This document shows positions 44,833 to 52,855 of a DNA stretch of 64,000 nt, piece by piece. The notes under the pieces are model-generated. The model worked only from the letters and a program-made list of their open reading frames with translations. It made no database searches and had not been told where the DNA came from. The stretch lies in contig CALIJZ010000020.1 in assembly GCA_938017795.1 (NCBI GenBank), positions 47,305 to 111,304 on the forward strand, written 5' to 3'. Both the position numbers and the translations under genes were made by a program. Position 1 is the first letter of the stretch. Each line of letters starts with the position of its first letter. The DNA is from an uncultured Bacteriovoracaceae bacterium (GTDB taxonomy: Bacteria; Bdellovibrionota; Bacteriovoracia; Bacteriovoracales; Bacteriovoracaceae).

Positions 44833-45801
44833 ATGAAGCAATTGCGAGATTGGAATTTAGAAGATGCGAGTAACTATTTAAAGAGTATCGGGCTGGATGA
44901 AGTCGTAGAGAGTATTTCAAAGGCCGGCGATGGGAATATGAATTGTACTCAAAGGCTAAAAACTTCAACTAAGAAATCTTATATTATTAAACAATCATCT
45001 AGTTTTTGTGAGAAGTATCCTGAGGTTGCAGCTCCGATCACTCGATTACGAGAAGAAGTACTCTTTTACGATCTGGCTAGAACTAACCCAGAGATAAAAA
45101 AAGTGACCCCTGAGAAAATTTCTTTTGATGAAGAAAATTTTTTGTTTCTAATGGAAGATCTAGGACAAGGAAAAGATTTTTCTTATCTTTATGAGGGGAG
45201 TGAAAAGATTTCCAAAAAAGATTTAAAAGAAATAGCATCGATATTATCCTCTATTCACAATACAAAGATTGAAGAAGGTATATTTTTTGAGAATATGGAG
45301 ATGCGAAAACTAAATCATGCTCATATGTATGATATTCCATTGAAAATAGATAATGGTTTAAACTTGGATGAAATTTGTCCAGGCCTAAATTCTTTGAAAT
45401 TAAAACTTGTGAATAACTTAGATTACACAAAAAAAGTTGAACAGCTTGGACAATTATATTTATCAAAAGGGGAGACACTTTTGCATGGTGATTACTATCC
45501 CAATAGTTGGTTAAAGTGTAATAACAAGATTTTCATCATTGATCCTGAGTTTGGTTTTCAAGGTGTGAAAGAATTTGATATTGGAGTTGCCATAGCTCAT
45601 TTGTATCTAAGTAATCACTGCCAAGAAAATGTGGATTCATTTTTAGGTAGCTATACCAGTAATTTTGATAAAAAACTAAGCTTAGAGTTTGCTGGTGTAG
45701 AGATCATGAGAAGGTTATTAGGTTATGCTCAATTGCCTATTAAGAAAGATCTTAAATACTGTGAAGGGTTAATAAATTTATCTATAAAGCTAGTTCTATA
45801 A
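44833..45801 (+). CDS. Aminoglycoside/choline-kinase-fold protein, methylthioribose kinase-like
   Basis: 322 residues. The APH-fold kinase motifs are present: GDGNMNCTQRL nucleotide loop (about 32-42), LLHGDYYPNS catalytic loop and IDPEFGFQGVKEFDIG metal motif. GDGN-N and IDPEF-F-G--FDIG are the pattern of methylthioribose kinase (MtnK, about 400 residues), which phosphorylates a product of polyamine synthesis. The protein is about 75 residues shorter, so the substrate is uncertain; other small-molecule kinases share the fold. It is probably co-transcribed with the asparaginase-like gene and ends at a terminator. Confidence 0.7.
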   Translation: MKQLRDWNLEDASNYLKSIGLDEVVESISKAGDGNMNCTQRLKTSTKKSYIIKQSSSFCEKYPEVAAPITRLREEVLFYDLARTNPEIKKVTPEKISFDEENFLFLMEDLGQGKDFSYLYEGSEKISKKDLKEIASILSSIHNTKIEEGIFFENMEMRKLNHAHMYDIPLKIDNGLNLDEICPGLNSLKLKLVNNLDYTKKVEQLGQLYLSKGETLLHGDYYPNSWLKCNNKIFIIDPEFGFQGVKEFDIGVAIAHLYLSNHCQENVDSFLGSYTSNFDKKLSLEFAGVEIMRRLLGYAQLPIKKDLKYCEGLINLSIKLVL

Positions 45802-45806
45802 TCTCT

Positions 45807-45830
45807 ACCTAAGTATTCTAGGTGTTTTTT
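45807..45830 (+). terminator. Intrinsic terminator
   Basis: ACCTA (45807-45811) and TAGGT (45819-45823) form a 5-bp stem with a 7-base loop, followed closely by six T (45825-45830). The stem is weak but the T-run and the position just after the kinase gene fit. Confidence 0.6.
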
Positions 45831-45876
45831 ATGAAGTGATTTAAACTAATCTTAGAATCTTACTATTGGAGAAAAT

Positions 45877-46473
45877 ATGAACTTCTTGTTAGCTTTAATA
45901 TCTATATTTTTAATTATAAGTTGCAAGGTACTAGAACCTACTAGTTGTACTTTTGGAACAACAGAAAGAGAAATGGATTTATTAGAAGAATTGAGAATCA
46001 GCAAGGAAATCGCTTCAGAGTTAAAGGATCCTATCGCAATTAATTATACTCTTTCAAATTGGTCGGGTCTAAGGCAAGAGAGAACATTTTTTGAACAAGA
46101 AAATGAAACATATAAATATTGTGAAAATTCTAGTGATCAAAGCGATGAAGGTATTAGAAGCTCCATTGTTATAGATGAAAATATTAGTGAAGAGGTTGAA
46201 AACATTGTGAGTTTAGAAAGTATTTATGATGACTGCAAAAAGTTAATTCAAACTACTGATTTTTCAAAGATTTCTAGTGAGGATGAGAATCATTCATTTA
46301 ATTCTAAGATCTTTAAATTTGTTACAAATGATCAAGGTCTTGTCGTTCAATGTGGTGTTTTAGATTATGAAAAGGTCTCAGTAGGTGGAGTTCGGCCTAA
46401 TTTTTATAAAATAGTTGAAGTTTCAGAGTTAGATGGTGAAGCACTTGAACAACTATGCGTTGAAAACAAATAA
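45877..46473 (+). CDS. Lipoprotein of unknown function (paralogue of the next gene)
   Basis: 198 residues. The signal peptide ends in an LIISC lipobox (Cys about 16). The mature part is acidic and shares an evident pattern with the protein encoded at 46577: the RKQDLL/REMDLLEEL region, SLESIYDDC, TTDFSKIS and TNDQGLVVQCGVLDY. The shared Cys probably pair. No database family is recognised. GGAG is well placed 7 bases before the ATG. Confidence 0.7.
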   Translation: MNFLLALISIFLIISCKVLEPTSCTFGTTEREMDLLEELRISKEIASELKDPIAINYTLSNWSGLRQERTFFEQENETYKYCENSSDQSDEGIRSSIVIDENISEEVENIVSLESIYDDCKKLIQTTDFSKISSEDENHSFNSKIFKFVTNDQGLVVQCGVLDYEKVSVGGVRPNFYKIVEVSELDGEALEQLCVENK

Positions 46474-46576
46474 GTTAGCTTATCATGAAATAATCCTTTA
46501 ATCTCGCCCAAATTGTCAGCCTGTAGTTTGTTTTATGGTGATATTCTTTATCTAGAAACTTATCAAAGGAGAGAAG

Positions 46577-47203
46577 ATGAAGAGTTTATTTATTTTATTA
46601 AGTATTATCTTGTTAGAAGGTTGTGGTAGAACAAAAGTGATTGCAGATGACTTTGGACTTGTTGCAGAACAAAGAAAGCAAGATTTATTACGGGAGCTTG
46701 AGACGAGTAAATTGATTGCATCTGAGCTTACCGAAGCAATTGTAATCACAACAGGATACCGAGCTCATTCAGAAGTTTCATATATATTTAAGTCAAGTTT
46801 TTTCGAAAAAGAAGGAGAAACATCTCGATACTGTAGTGATGTTAAGGACTATATTGTTAATAGTTCTGGAGACCGGGAAGCTGTAATGGATGAGGAGAGA
46901 ACATTTTCAATAACCGAAAATATTGAAGAGGAGCTGGGGCATATCGTTAGTTTAGAGAGTATTTATCAAGATTGTCTTACAACGATTAGAGATACAGACT
47001 TTTCTGAGATCTCTGGTGATGATGTGAAACCTAGAATTGGGATTAAGCACTTTGCATTTCAGACAAATGATCAGGGCATAGTCATTCAATGTGGAGTGAT
47101 AGATTATAATTTAATTGCTGCAGATGGATTAGGACCAATCGCTTATACTATTCATAAAATGTCTGATGTGGATTTAGAGGAAGAAGAAATTTGTGTTGAA
47201 TAA
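46577..47203 (+). CDS. Lipoprotein of unknown function (tandem paralogue)
   Basis: 208 residues, lipobox LLEGC at about residue 16. It is clearly homologous to the preceding lipoprotein over its whole length, with SLESIYQDC, DTDFSEIS and TNDQGIVIQCGVIDY matching almost residue for residue, while the N-terminal third has diverged. The pair is separated by about 100 bases and each gene has its own AAGGAGAG or GGAG site, so this is a tandem duplication that has had time to diverge. Confidence 0.7.
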   Translation: MKSLFILLSIILLEGCGRTKVIADDFGLVAEQRKQDLLRELETSKLIASELTEAIVITTGYRAHSEVSYIFKSSFFEKEGETSRYCSDVKDYIVNSSGDREAVMDEERTFSITENIEEELGHIVSLESIYQDCLTTIRDTDFSEISGDDVKPRIGIKHFAFQTNDQGIVIQCGVIDYNLIAADGLGPIAYTIHKMSDVDLEEEEICVE

Positions 47204-47233
47204 ATAATTGATTTGCTAATTATTCACAGGCTT

Positions 47234-47268
47234 AATAAGGGAGATCAGATGATTTCCCTTATTGATTT
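47234..47268 (+). terminator. Intrinsic terminator after the lipoprotein pair
   Basis: AATAAGGGA (47234-47242) pairs perfectly with TCCCTTATT (47255-47263), 12-base loop, followed by GATTTT. It lies 31 bases after the second lipoprotein gene. Confidence 0.75.
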
Positions 47269-47354
47269 TCATATATCATAAAATACACTCAATTATATGG
47301 CATAAATCTGTCGTTAATCACTGATTTAGGTGAATTTACCGTTCCAAATTACAA

Positions 47355-47360
47355 TATAAT
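47355..47360 (+). promoter_or_regulatory. -10 box TATAAT just before the Cys-rich lipoprotein gene
   Basis: A consensus TATAAT ends only 4 bases before the ATG at 47365, so transcription would start at or just after that codon. Either the message is leaderless or translation begins later, for example at the GTG at 47407, which directly precedes the hydrophobic signal segment. There is no clear -35 box. Confidence 0.4.
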
Positions 47361-47364
47361 AAGA

Positions 47365-49185
47365 ATGAAGTTTCAAGGTTTAGAGCAAAATTACCGATTA
47401 TTGTATGTGAAGAATTTATTCTTATTATTTATTTTGATGAGCTGTTTTAGTACAAGAGAAACAGTTAAAAACGCGGTTCCAGATGTAAATAATACAAAAA
47501 AGTTAATCGGCTTTTATGATGAAGAGACGGATTCATTTTCTGAGAAATTATCTATAGCCAAGGATTTTCAAGGGATTGTCTATTTGGATGTAGAAAATAT
47601 TAAACTATTAAAAGAAAAGCTTTTATTTATTCGAATCAATTTTGGAATGAATTCTGAAAACCCAGTTGAACTTCCATTAAGCTATTTATCTAAAACTATT
47701 GCAGGAGTTGAAAAGGATGTTTTAGCATTAAGTATTCCAAGTAAAAACTTTTTTACCGTTCCACTTGATTATCAATTATTTGATTATTCAGAAGGAGCAG
47801 CTGCTGGTTATAATGCTTTTCATAAAGATGTATATTGTAGAGGGCTAAGAGTTGAACAAGATCCAACATCAAATTTTACGAGTTGCTCAAAAGGTGATGA
47901 GATTTGTAAGTATACTTATGCAAAAGTTCTTGATCAGGGTTTGTTTCATGAACAAACAAGTACTTTTATTCAACCATCAGAACTGACTGTCAGTCATGAT
48001 GAATCTAGAACTTATGAGTTGAACTTAGATCCTATAAATTTAAGAAGATGCTTAACGGATGATCAAAAAGTCTTCGTCAAAAATCAAGAGTTAAATATTG
48101 GAGAGTTAATTTCACTAGATGATGAGAGTTATAGATTTAAAGGAGCTTTTAAAGCCGTTGATCCAAGTAATTGGGGAATCCAAGCAGAGGCTCGTTGGGG
48201 GAAATTTGGTATTTTCCAACAAGAGTATTCTGGTGGAAAGAGTATTGAGCTTGGGTTTAAATCTAATCTTTTTCCTCGCGTAGGAAAAATCGTTAATCGA
48301 ACTAATAGATATTACCTTGGTTCAAAAAATCGACTTGATAAAAAAATAGTTACAAATTTCACTGATACTTCAGATGCTAGTGCACTATCTGATTGGGTTG
48401 ATGGATGTAACCTGAGAGTACTAAGTGAAGATAGTTTAGGAACCAATATAGGGAGTTGTAACGTATCTTCTGATATTCAAATCTTTTATAAAGATGGATC
48501 TGAAGAAGTTATCATTTATTCAAATGCCGCCCTAGCTCAAGCAGGTCAAGTGAAATTACAAATTGTTAATAATATTCAAACTAATATTGATGTTAAGGAT
48601 TTCAATGCATGCTTTGGTGATGGAGGATGTAGTAGTAGTTCATGTTGCCATGATGGAAGATGTTGGGATAAAGAAAAATATAAGAACCAATTTTGTAAAC
48701 CAGCTAATAGTGGAAAGACTACTGGGCAAGCTTGTGCTACCGATACAGAATGCTTAAGTGCTTGCTGTATTGGTTCAGAAACTGGAGCTGCAGGGGTTTG
48801 TGCTGATAAAACAACTAGCTGCCAGAGACAAGTTGGAGAAATATGCATTCACAGTGATGCATGTGTCGGTGAAAGTGGAGATGATACTTATTGGGTTAGA
48901 AAACTTTTATTTCAAGGTAGTGATGGATGTAAGGTCTTTAACTGTAATGTCCTATCTAAGCCTAGTTGTCAAAACCAAAGATGTACGAGCTCTATCAATG
49001 AGGCCAATAAAGTTTTTACTTTTGAAAACCCGCTGATTGATGGTTCTTGCCAAAACAGAGTTGATAGAAATGATTGTTTGTCTGAGGTTATTTTTCCATC
49101 TACTGAAACTGAAAATTGTATTCGAGCAGCAGATTCAGAGGCAGTGATTGAAGAAGCTCAAAAAGGATGTTTAGGAGAAGAGTAA
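47365..49185 (+). CDS. Cys-rich surface lipoprotein of unknown function
   Basis: 606 residues as drawn. A signal peptide with an FILMSC lipobox begins about 14 residues in, so the true start may be the GTG at 47407. Residues about 30-400 are beta-rich. From about 410 a Cys-rich module runs through GGCSSSSCCHDGRC, CATDTECLSACC and CIHSDAC, which resembles short disulphide-knotted repeats found in surface proteins. Two or three repeats of a C-x5-C-x3-CC type can be traced. It may be adhesive or prey-contacting, but this is inference. The epimerase gene starts at its stop. Confidence 0.65.
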   Translation: MKFQGLEQNYRLLYVKNLFLLFILMSCFSTRETVKNAVPDVNNTKKLIGFYDEETDSFSEKLSIAKDFQGIVYLDVENIKLLKEKLLFIRINFGMNSENPVELPLSYLSKTIAGVEKDVLALSIPSKNFFTVPLDYQLFDYSEGAAAGYNAFHKDVYCRGLRVEQDPTSNFTSCSKGDEICKYTYAKVLDQGLFHEQTSTFIQPSELTVSHDESRTYELNLDPINLRRCLTDDQKVFVKNQELNIGELISLDDESYRFKGAFKAVDPSNWGIQAEARWGKFGIFQQEYSGGKSIELGFKSNLFPRVGKIVNRTNRYYLGSKNRLDKKIVTNFTDTSDASALSDWVDGCNLRVLSEDSLGTNIGSCNVSSDIQIFYKDGSEEVIIYSNAALAQAGQVKLQIVNNIQTNIDVKDFNACFGDGGCSSSSCCHDGRCWDKEKYKNQFCKPANSGKTTGQACATDTECLSACCIGSETGAAGVCADKTTSCQRQVGEICIHSDACVGESGDDTYWVRKLLFQGSDGCKVFNCNVLSKPSCQNQRCTSSINEANKVFTFENPLIDGSCQNRVDRNDCLSEVIFPSTETENCIRAADSEAVIEEAQKGCLGEE

Positions 49186-49589
49186 TGAATAGATTAGATC
49201 ATATCGCTATTGCAGTAAGAGACATTGAAGAGTCGGTAACATTTTTTGAAATGCTAGGTTTGAAATTTTCTGAACATAGAGAAGTTGTAGAATCTCAAAA
49301 AGTTAAAACCGCCTTTTGTAAAATTGATGAGAATTCTAAAATAGAGCTTCTTGAGCCAACTAGTCAGGAAAGTACGATTCATAAATTTTTAGAAAAAAGA
49401 GGTGAAGGAATTCATCACTTATCATTTAGTGTAGAAGATGTTGCAATCCTTCAGAAAGATCTAGAAGGCAAAGGCATAAAGTTTATCTATGAAAAGGCAT
49501 TTGTCGGAGCGGAAAATTGTTTAGTAAATTTCATTCATCCTAAGTCGGCTAAGGGAATATTGATTGAAATTTCGCAAAAGTTGAAGTGA
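49185..49589 (+). CDS. mce: Methylmalonyl-CoA epimerase
   Basis: 134 residues from the ATG at 49185, in a TAATG overlap with the preceding stop. This gives the standard NRLDHIAIAV opening; the in-frame extension to 49167 lies within the upstream gene. It is a VOC-superfamily protein with paired beta-alpha-beta units. Metal ligands are H6 in LDHIAIAV, H87 in GIHHLSFSV, and a late Glu in ILIEISQK. It epimerises (S)- to (R)-methylmalonyl-CoA in propionate or branched-chain metabolism. The mutase is not in the window. Confidence 0.88.
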   Translation: MNRLDHIAIAVRDIEESVTFFEMLGLKFSEHREVVESQKVKTAFCKIDENSKIELLEPTSQESTIHKFLEKRGEGIHHLSFSVEDVAILQKDLEGKGIKFIYEKAFVGAENCLVNFIHPKSAKGILIEISQKLK

Positions 49590-49599
49590 AATAAGATAG

Positions 49600-50316
49600 A
49601 TGAATCAACAACAAATGCATGTACCTACTTTAACACTGACTAATAAAGTGCTAATTATAGTCGCTTCAGTTTTCTTTTTATCTTCGGCCATTTTAAGTAC
49701 CTATGCTGGGATTAGTTTTGACTCTTTATTTGGCTTAAGTCTTTCTGGTATTTTATCTGCAAAAATTTTTCAATTAATAACTTTTCCTTTTATTCAACAT
49801 GGACTTTTGGGAATGGTGTTTAATTGTCTTATTGTTTGGTTTATTGGAAGTGAATTAGAAGTTCATTGGGGAAAAAGTTTTTATCAAAAGTTTTTGATTG
49901 CAAATGCATTAGTTGTAGCTTTCGTGTACTTGGTGATTTCCTATTTTTTCTGGGGATCTGGTTCAGAAGTTCCGTTAGTGGGGTTTGAGTGTCTATGTTA
50001 TGCAATGTTGATTGGATACGCATTAGTGTTTCCTGATCGCTATATGACTTTTATGTTCTTATTTCCGATGAAGGCCATGTATTTTTGCTTATTATTAGTT
50101 GCAATGGAATTTTACGGAACACTTGTTTCACCATATTCAGCTAGTGCTTGGGTGCATTTAGTCGCACTTGGGTTTTCTTTTCTATATCTTAAATATTTAT
50201 CCATGAATGCTAGAGGTAAAGGGTTAGGTGATGTTTTTAAGAAAAAATCGAAGCGACCTAATCTTAAAATTATTAAAAGAGACGATGATAATCCGGGTCC
50301 AAAATATTGGCATTAA
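49600..50316 (+). CDS. Rhomboid-like membrane protein lacking the catalytic serine
   Basis: 238 residues with about six membrane segments. The rhomboid framework is visible: QHGLLGMVFNCLIVWFIGSELEVHWG corresponds to the HLLFNM-A-WFFG-LE-WG signature, and a late AWVHLVALGFSFLYL helix keeps a His. Where active enzymes have G-x-S-G, this protein has LVGFECLCYAML, so the nucleophilic Ser is missing. It is probably an inactive rhomboid (chaperone or adaptor), unless a Cys substitutes. The C-terminus is a basic cytosolic tail. An active rhomboid is encoded at 34261. Confidence 0.7.
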   Translation: MNQQQMHVPTLTLTNKVLIIVASVFFLSSAILSTYAGISFDSLFGLSLSGILSAKIFQLITFPFIQHGLLGMVFNCLIVWFIGSELEVHWGKSFYQKFLIANALVVAFVYLVISYFFWGSGSEVPLVGFECLCYAMLIGYALVFPDRYMTFMFLFPMKAMYFCLLLVAMEFYGTLVSPYSASAWVHLVALGFSFLYLKYLSMNARGKGLGDVFKKKSKRPNLKIIKRDDDNPGPKYWH

Positions 50317-50640
50317 AAAAAGTAGAGACTAATAAAATTAATCTCTAGCTATCATTATAAACTTATTGTAAATTCGCATTCATTTTCTCTAGCCCGATGA
50401 TCTCTAGACTAAGATTGCTAGTAACTATTGCATTGAAATCACTGTCTGATCCATACCCTTAACGAAAAACAACATAATATTACTTTGTACATGAGTAACC
50501 TTTTATATACGTCTTAATGGTTAATGGACTACGAGAGAAATATGCCAATAAAAATAGGGAAAAATATTCTACTAAGTCATTAAAAGAAAGTTTATTTGCA
50601 CCAATAACCGTCATAGTAGATAATGAAGGTTACTATAAAT
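50317..50640 (+). other. Non-coding gap of about 320 bases
   Basis: No supported gene. A weak hairpin AGAGA...TCTCT near 50323-50346 could end the rhomboid-like transcript. The heptamer TCTCTAG occurs three times (50342, 50386, 50401). Short frames starting near 50540 encode only about 13 residues. Two A/T-rich segments (around 50470-50510) could hold the promoter of the CGNR gene, but no good -35/-10 pair stands out. Confidence 0.5.
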
Positions 50641-51183
50641 ATGATAGAAAATAATAATTTTTTACATTTTGGAGATCATCGTATTTTAGACTTTTGTAAT
50701 ACTTTGGTTTTTCACACTAAGAAGAAAGAAGATAGGTTGAGCACTATAAAAGAAATAAAATCATTCTTTAAAGAGTTTTATCTAGTTGAGAAAAATATTA
50801 CTAAAGCGAACTTTGAAGAGATACTTTGGCTGAGAACAATTCTACGAGATTTCTTTGATCAATTCCTAACCCAAGAAAAGGTCAGTTTTAAAAAAATTAA
50901 TTTATTTTTAAAAAATCATGCATTAGTACTTCACGTTTTCAATGATAAAGATTCAGGAAGTCCGGGCATCGGTTATAGGTCTAAAGATGCTATTAATTTT
51001 CTCATTCTTGATTTTTTTGATTTATTAAATAATCACTCTTCTAAAAGAATTAAGACATGTGCCAACGATAATTGTTCTCATTTCTTTTATGACAGATCTA
51101 AAAATAATAGTCGAGTTTGGTGTTCTATGAAAAGTTGTGGAAATTTAATGAAAGCAAGAGCTTTTAAAGCAAGGAGAAAATAA
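50641..51183 (+). CDS. CGNR zinc-finger (ABATE-type) regulator
   Basis: 180 residues from the ATG at 50641 (GAAGG 11 bases upstream); an ATG at 50623 is in frame but has no ribosome binding site. The N-terminal LDFCNTL matches the ABATE stress-sensing domain. The last 40 residues form the CGNR zinc finger: C-A-N-D-N-C, HFFYDRSKNNSRVWCSMKSC, then GN-MKA-AFKARRK. Such proteins are predicted ligand-responsive DNA-binding regulators. GGAGAAAATAAAAATG at its end provides the ribosome binding site of the DM13 gene, so the regulator is co-transcribed with the DM13 and Omp85 genes. Confidence 0.85.
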   Translation: MIENNNFLHFGDHRILDFCNTLVFHTKKKEDRLSTIKEIKSFFKEFYLVEKNITKANFEEILWLRTILRDFFDQFLTQEKVSFKKINLFLKNHALVLHVFNDKDSGSPGIGYRSKDAINFLILDFFDLLNNHSSKRIKTCANDNCSHFFYDRSKNNSRVWCSMKSCGNLMKARAFKARRK

Positions 51184-51185
51184 AA

Positions 51186-51617
51186 ATGAAAATACTTCTA
51201 ACGTCATTAATGATACTTTTCAGCTGCGGCACACCCAATAATACTGTTTCTGAAGTTCCTGCCATGGATGAGATACCAACGGAGGAAGAGGAAACGATAA
51301 CTTTAATATCCTCAGCTAATTTAGAAGGTAGGAATACCTATATGTCATCAGGTTCGGTGAAGCTATTTTATGATGAAGAGACCGATGAATATATCGTTTC
51401 AATTGAAAACTTTAGTAGTGATAATGGCCCAGATTTACATCTTTATATTTCTGATGATAGTAGTGCTTCTAATTTTGTAGACTTTGGAGGATTAAAGTCT
51501 ACCAGTGGAGATCAAACTTATCGAATTGCTGCTAGTCAATTTAACGATCAATATACTTATGTTCATATTTGGTGTGTATTGGCCAATGAGGCATTTGGGG
51601 AGACAATACTAGAATGA
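51186..51617 (+). CDS. DM13-domain lipoprotein
   Basis: 143 residues. A lipobox LFSC ends a short signal peptide, an acidic linker follows, and the rest is a DM13 domain: strand GSVKLFYDEE, NGPDLHLYIS, LKSTSGDQTYRI and VHIWCVLANEAFGETIL. The Cys in IWC is the conserved residue of DM13, a family proposed to take part in redox or electron transfer at the cell surface. The ATGA overlap couples it to the Omp85 gene, suggesting joint export or function. Confidence 0.85.
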   Translation: MKILLTSLMILFSCGTPNNTVSEVPAMDEIPTEEEETITLISSANLEGRNTYMSSGSVKLFYDEETDEYIVSIENFSSDNGPDLHLYISDDSSASNFVDFGGLKSTSGDQTYRIAASQFNDQYTYVHIWCVLANEAFGETILE

Positions 51618-52855
51618 AGACATTAATATTTTTAAGTATTTTATTATCAGTTAATTTACAATCGATGACTAATAACAAAGTATCTAAAATAATAGTTGTA
51701 GGTAATAAAAAAACGAAGAAAAAAATTATCCTAAATGAAAGTAACTTTCAATTAGGAGATGTCATTACAAAGTCAAAACTAGAAGAAGCCAAAAGACGGC
51801 TTTTAAATCTACTCATCTTTTCAACTGTTAAGGTTAGCTCAAAAGGCAGTGTTGTTAAAATAGATGTAAAAGAGCGCTGGACTACTATTCCTATCCTGAA
51901 ATTTTCTTCAGGAGGAGGGGTCTCGGAATTAATTTTAGGTGTCTTTGATGTGAATTTATTTGGAAATTATGTAGAATCAGGACTCCAATACCAAAGACTT
52001 GGAGATAAAAACTCTGGAGTATTTTGGACTAAAATTCCACGATTAACAAAAAAACTTGGTCTAGAGTTACAAGCATGGAAATTTAACCGTATTAGAGTTA
52101 AATATGATCAAAATATTGATGACCCTTTAGTAACTAATGGATTTACTCAAAAAAGAGATAAAATATTTTTCTCTACCAGTTATAGAAAAAATTATGAAAC
52201 AGAACTGAAATTTCATTATGAATATAATCACGATCGTTTTGCCAATGACCTTGAGTTTGATAATTTTTCTAATCAAAATGTTGTTTTACCTAATAATACT
52301 ACTTTTCACTTTTTTGGAACTTCGCTGCTTTTAGGGAAAATAAATAATGACCTTGAGTTTCACGAAGGCAACGAATTGCTTACAACTTATAGATATGGAG
52401 TTAGTGAAAGTTCGAAAAACTTTCATGAAGCATCTTTGAAACTCACTAATTTTCTTAAATTTAATAAGATTTTTAATTGGGGTACAAGGTTCTTTTTTGG
52501 ATATAATAATTCTGATGATATACATCATTTGTTTTATTTTGGTGGACTTGATTCTGTTAGAGGGTTTGCTGATAATAGATTTTCTGGAGCAACAGGTTTT
52601 TATATCAATAATGAGGTAAGGACATCTCTACTTAGAAAGAAATCTTTTATCTTACAGTTAAACAAATTTGTTGATATCGCGAATGCAAAAAAAGAAATCA
52701 AAAATATTGTTAACAACCCCGTGGTTAGCGTCGGTGTTGGCTTCAGGGTAGTTTTACCAAAGTTCTATCGTTTTGTTGTACGATTTGATTATGCAAAACC
52801 ATTATTGAAAAACGATGATAATTCGATCAGTTTTGGAGTACAACAATTTTTTTAA
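51614..52855 (+). CDS. Omp85-family outer-membrane protein with a single POTRA domain
   Basis: 413 residues with a signal peptide. Residues about 22-90 form one POTRA domain (SKIIVVGNKKTKKKIIL, LEEAKRRLLNLLIFSTVKV). The rest is a 16-strand-type barrel containing the lid-lock loop motif VRGF (GGLDSVRGFADNRFSG). It ends in Phe, as barrel proteins recognised by the Bam machinery do. One POTRA and a small size set it apart from BamA (five) and TamA (three); it may secrete or insert a dedicated partner. The candidates are the coupled genes on either side. Confidence 0.87.
   Translation: MKTLIFLSILLSVNLQSMTNNKVSKIIVVGNKKTKKKIILNESNFQLGDVITKSKLEEAKRRLLNLLIFSTVKVSSKGSVVKIDVKERWTTIPILKFSSGGGVSELILGVFDVNLFGNYVESGLQYQRLGDKNSGVFWTKIPRLTKKLGLELQAWKFNRIRVKYDQNIDDPLVTNGFTQKRDKIFFSTSYRKNYETELKFHYEYNHDRFANDLEFDNFSNQNVVLPNNTTFHFFGTSLLLGKINNDLEFHEGNELLTTYRYGVSESSKNFHEASLKLTNFLKFNKIFNWGTRFFFGYNNSDDIHHLFYFGGLDSVRGFADNRFSGATGFYINNEVRTSLLRKKSFILQLNKFVDIANAKKEIKNIVNNPVVSVGVGFRVVLPKFYRFVVRFDYAKPLLKNDDNSISFGVQQFF

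Noticed and set aside
48563..49036. Overlapping frames inside the Cys-rich lipoprotein gene
   Set aside because: They are out-of-frame shadows of the Cys-rich region, with no ribosome sites and Cys/Val-rich composition unlike neighbouring proteins.
50342..50407. Three TCTCTAG heptamers as a repeat array
   Set aside because: Three short copies with irregular spacing in A/T-rich DNA are within chance; no longer repeat unit is seen.
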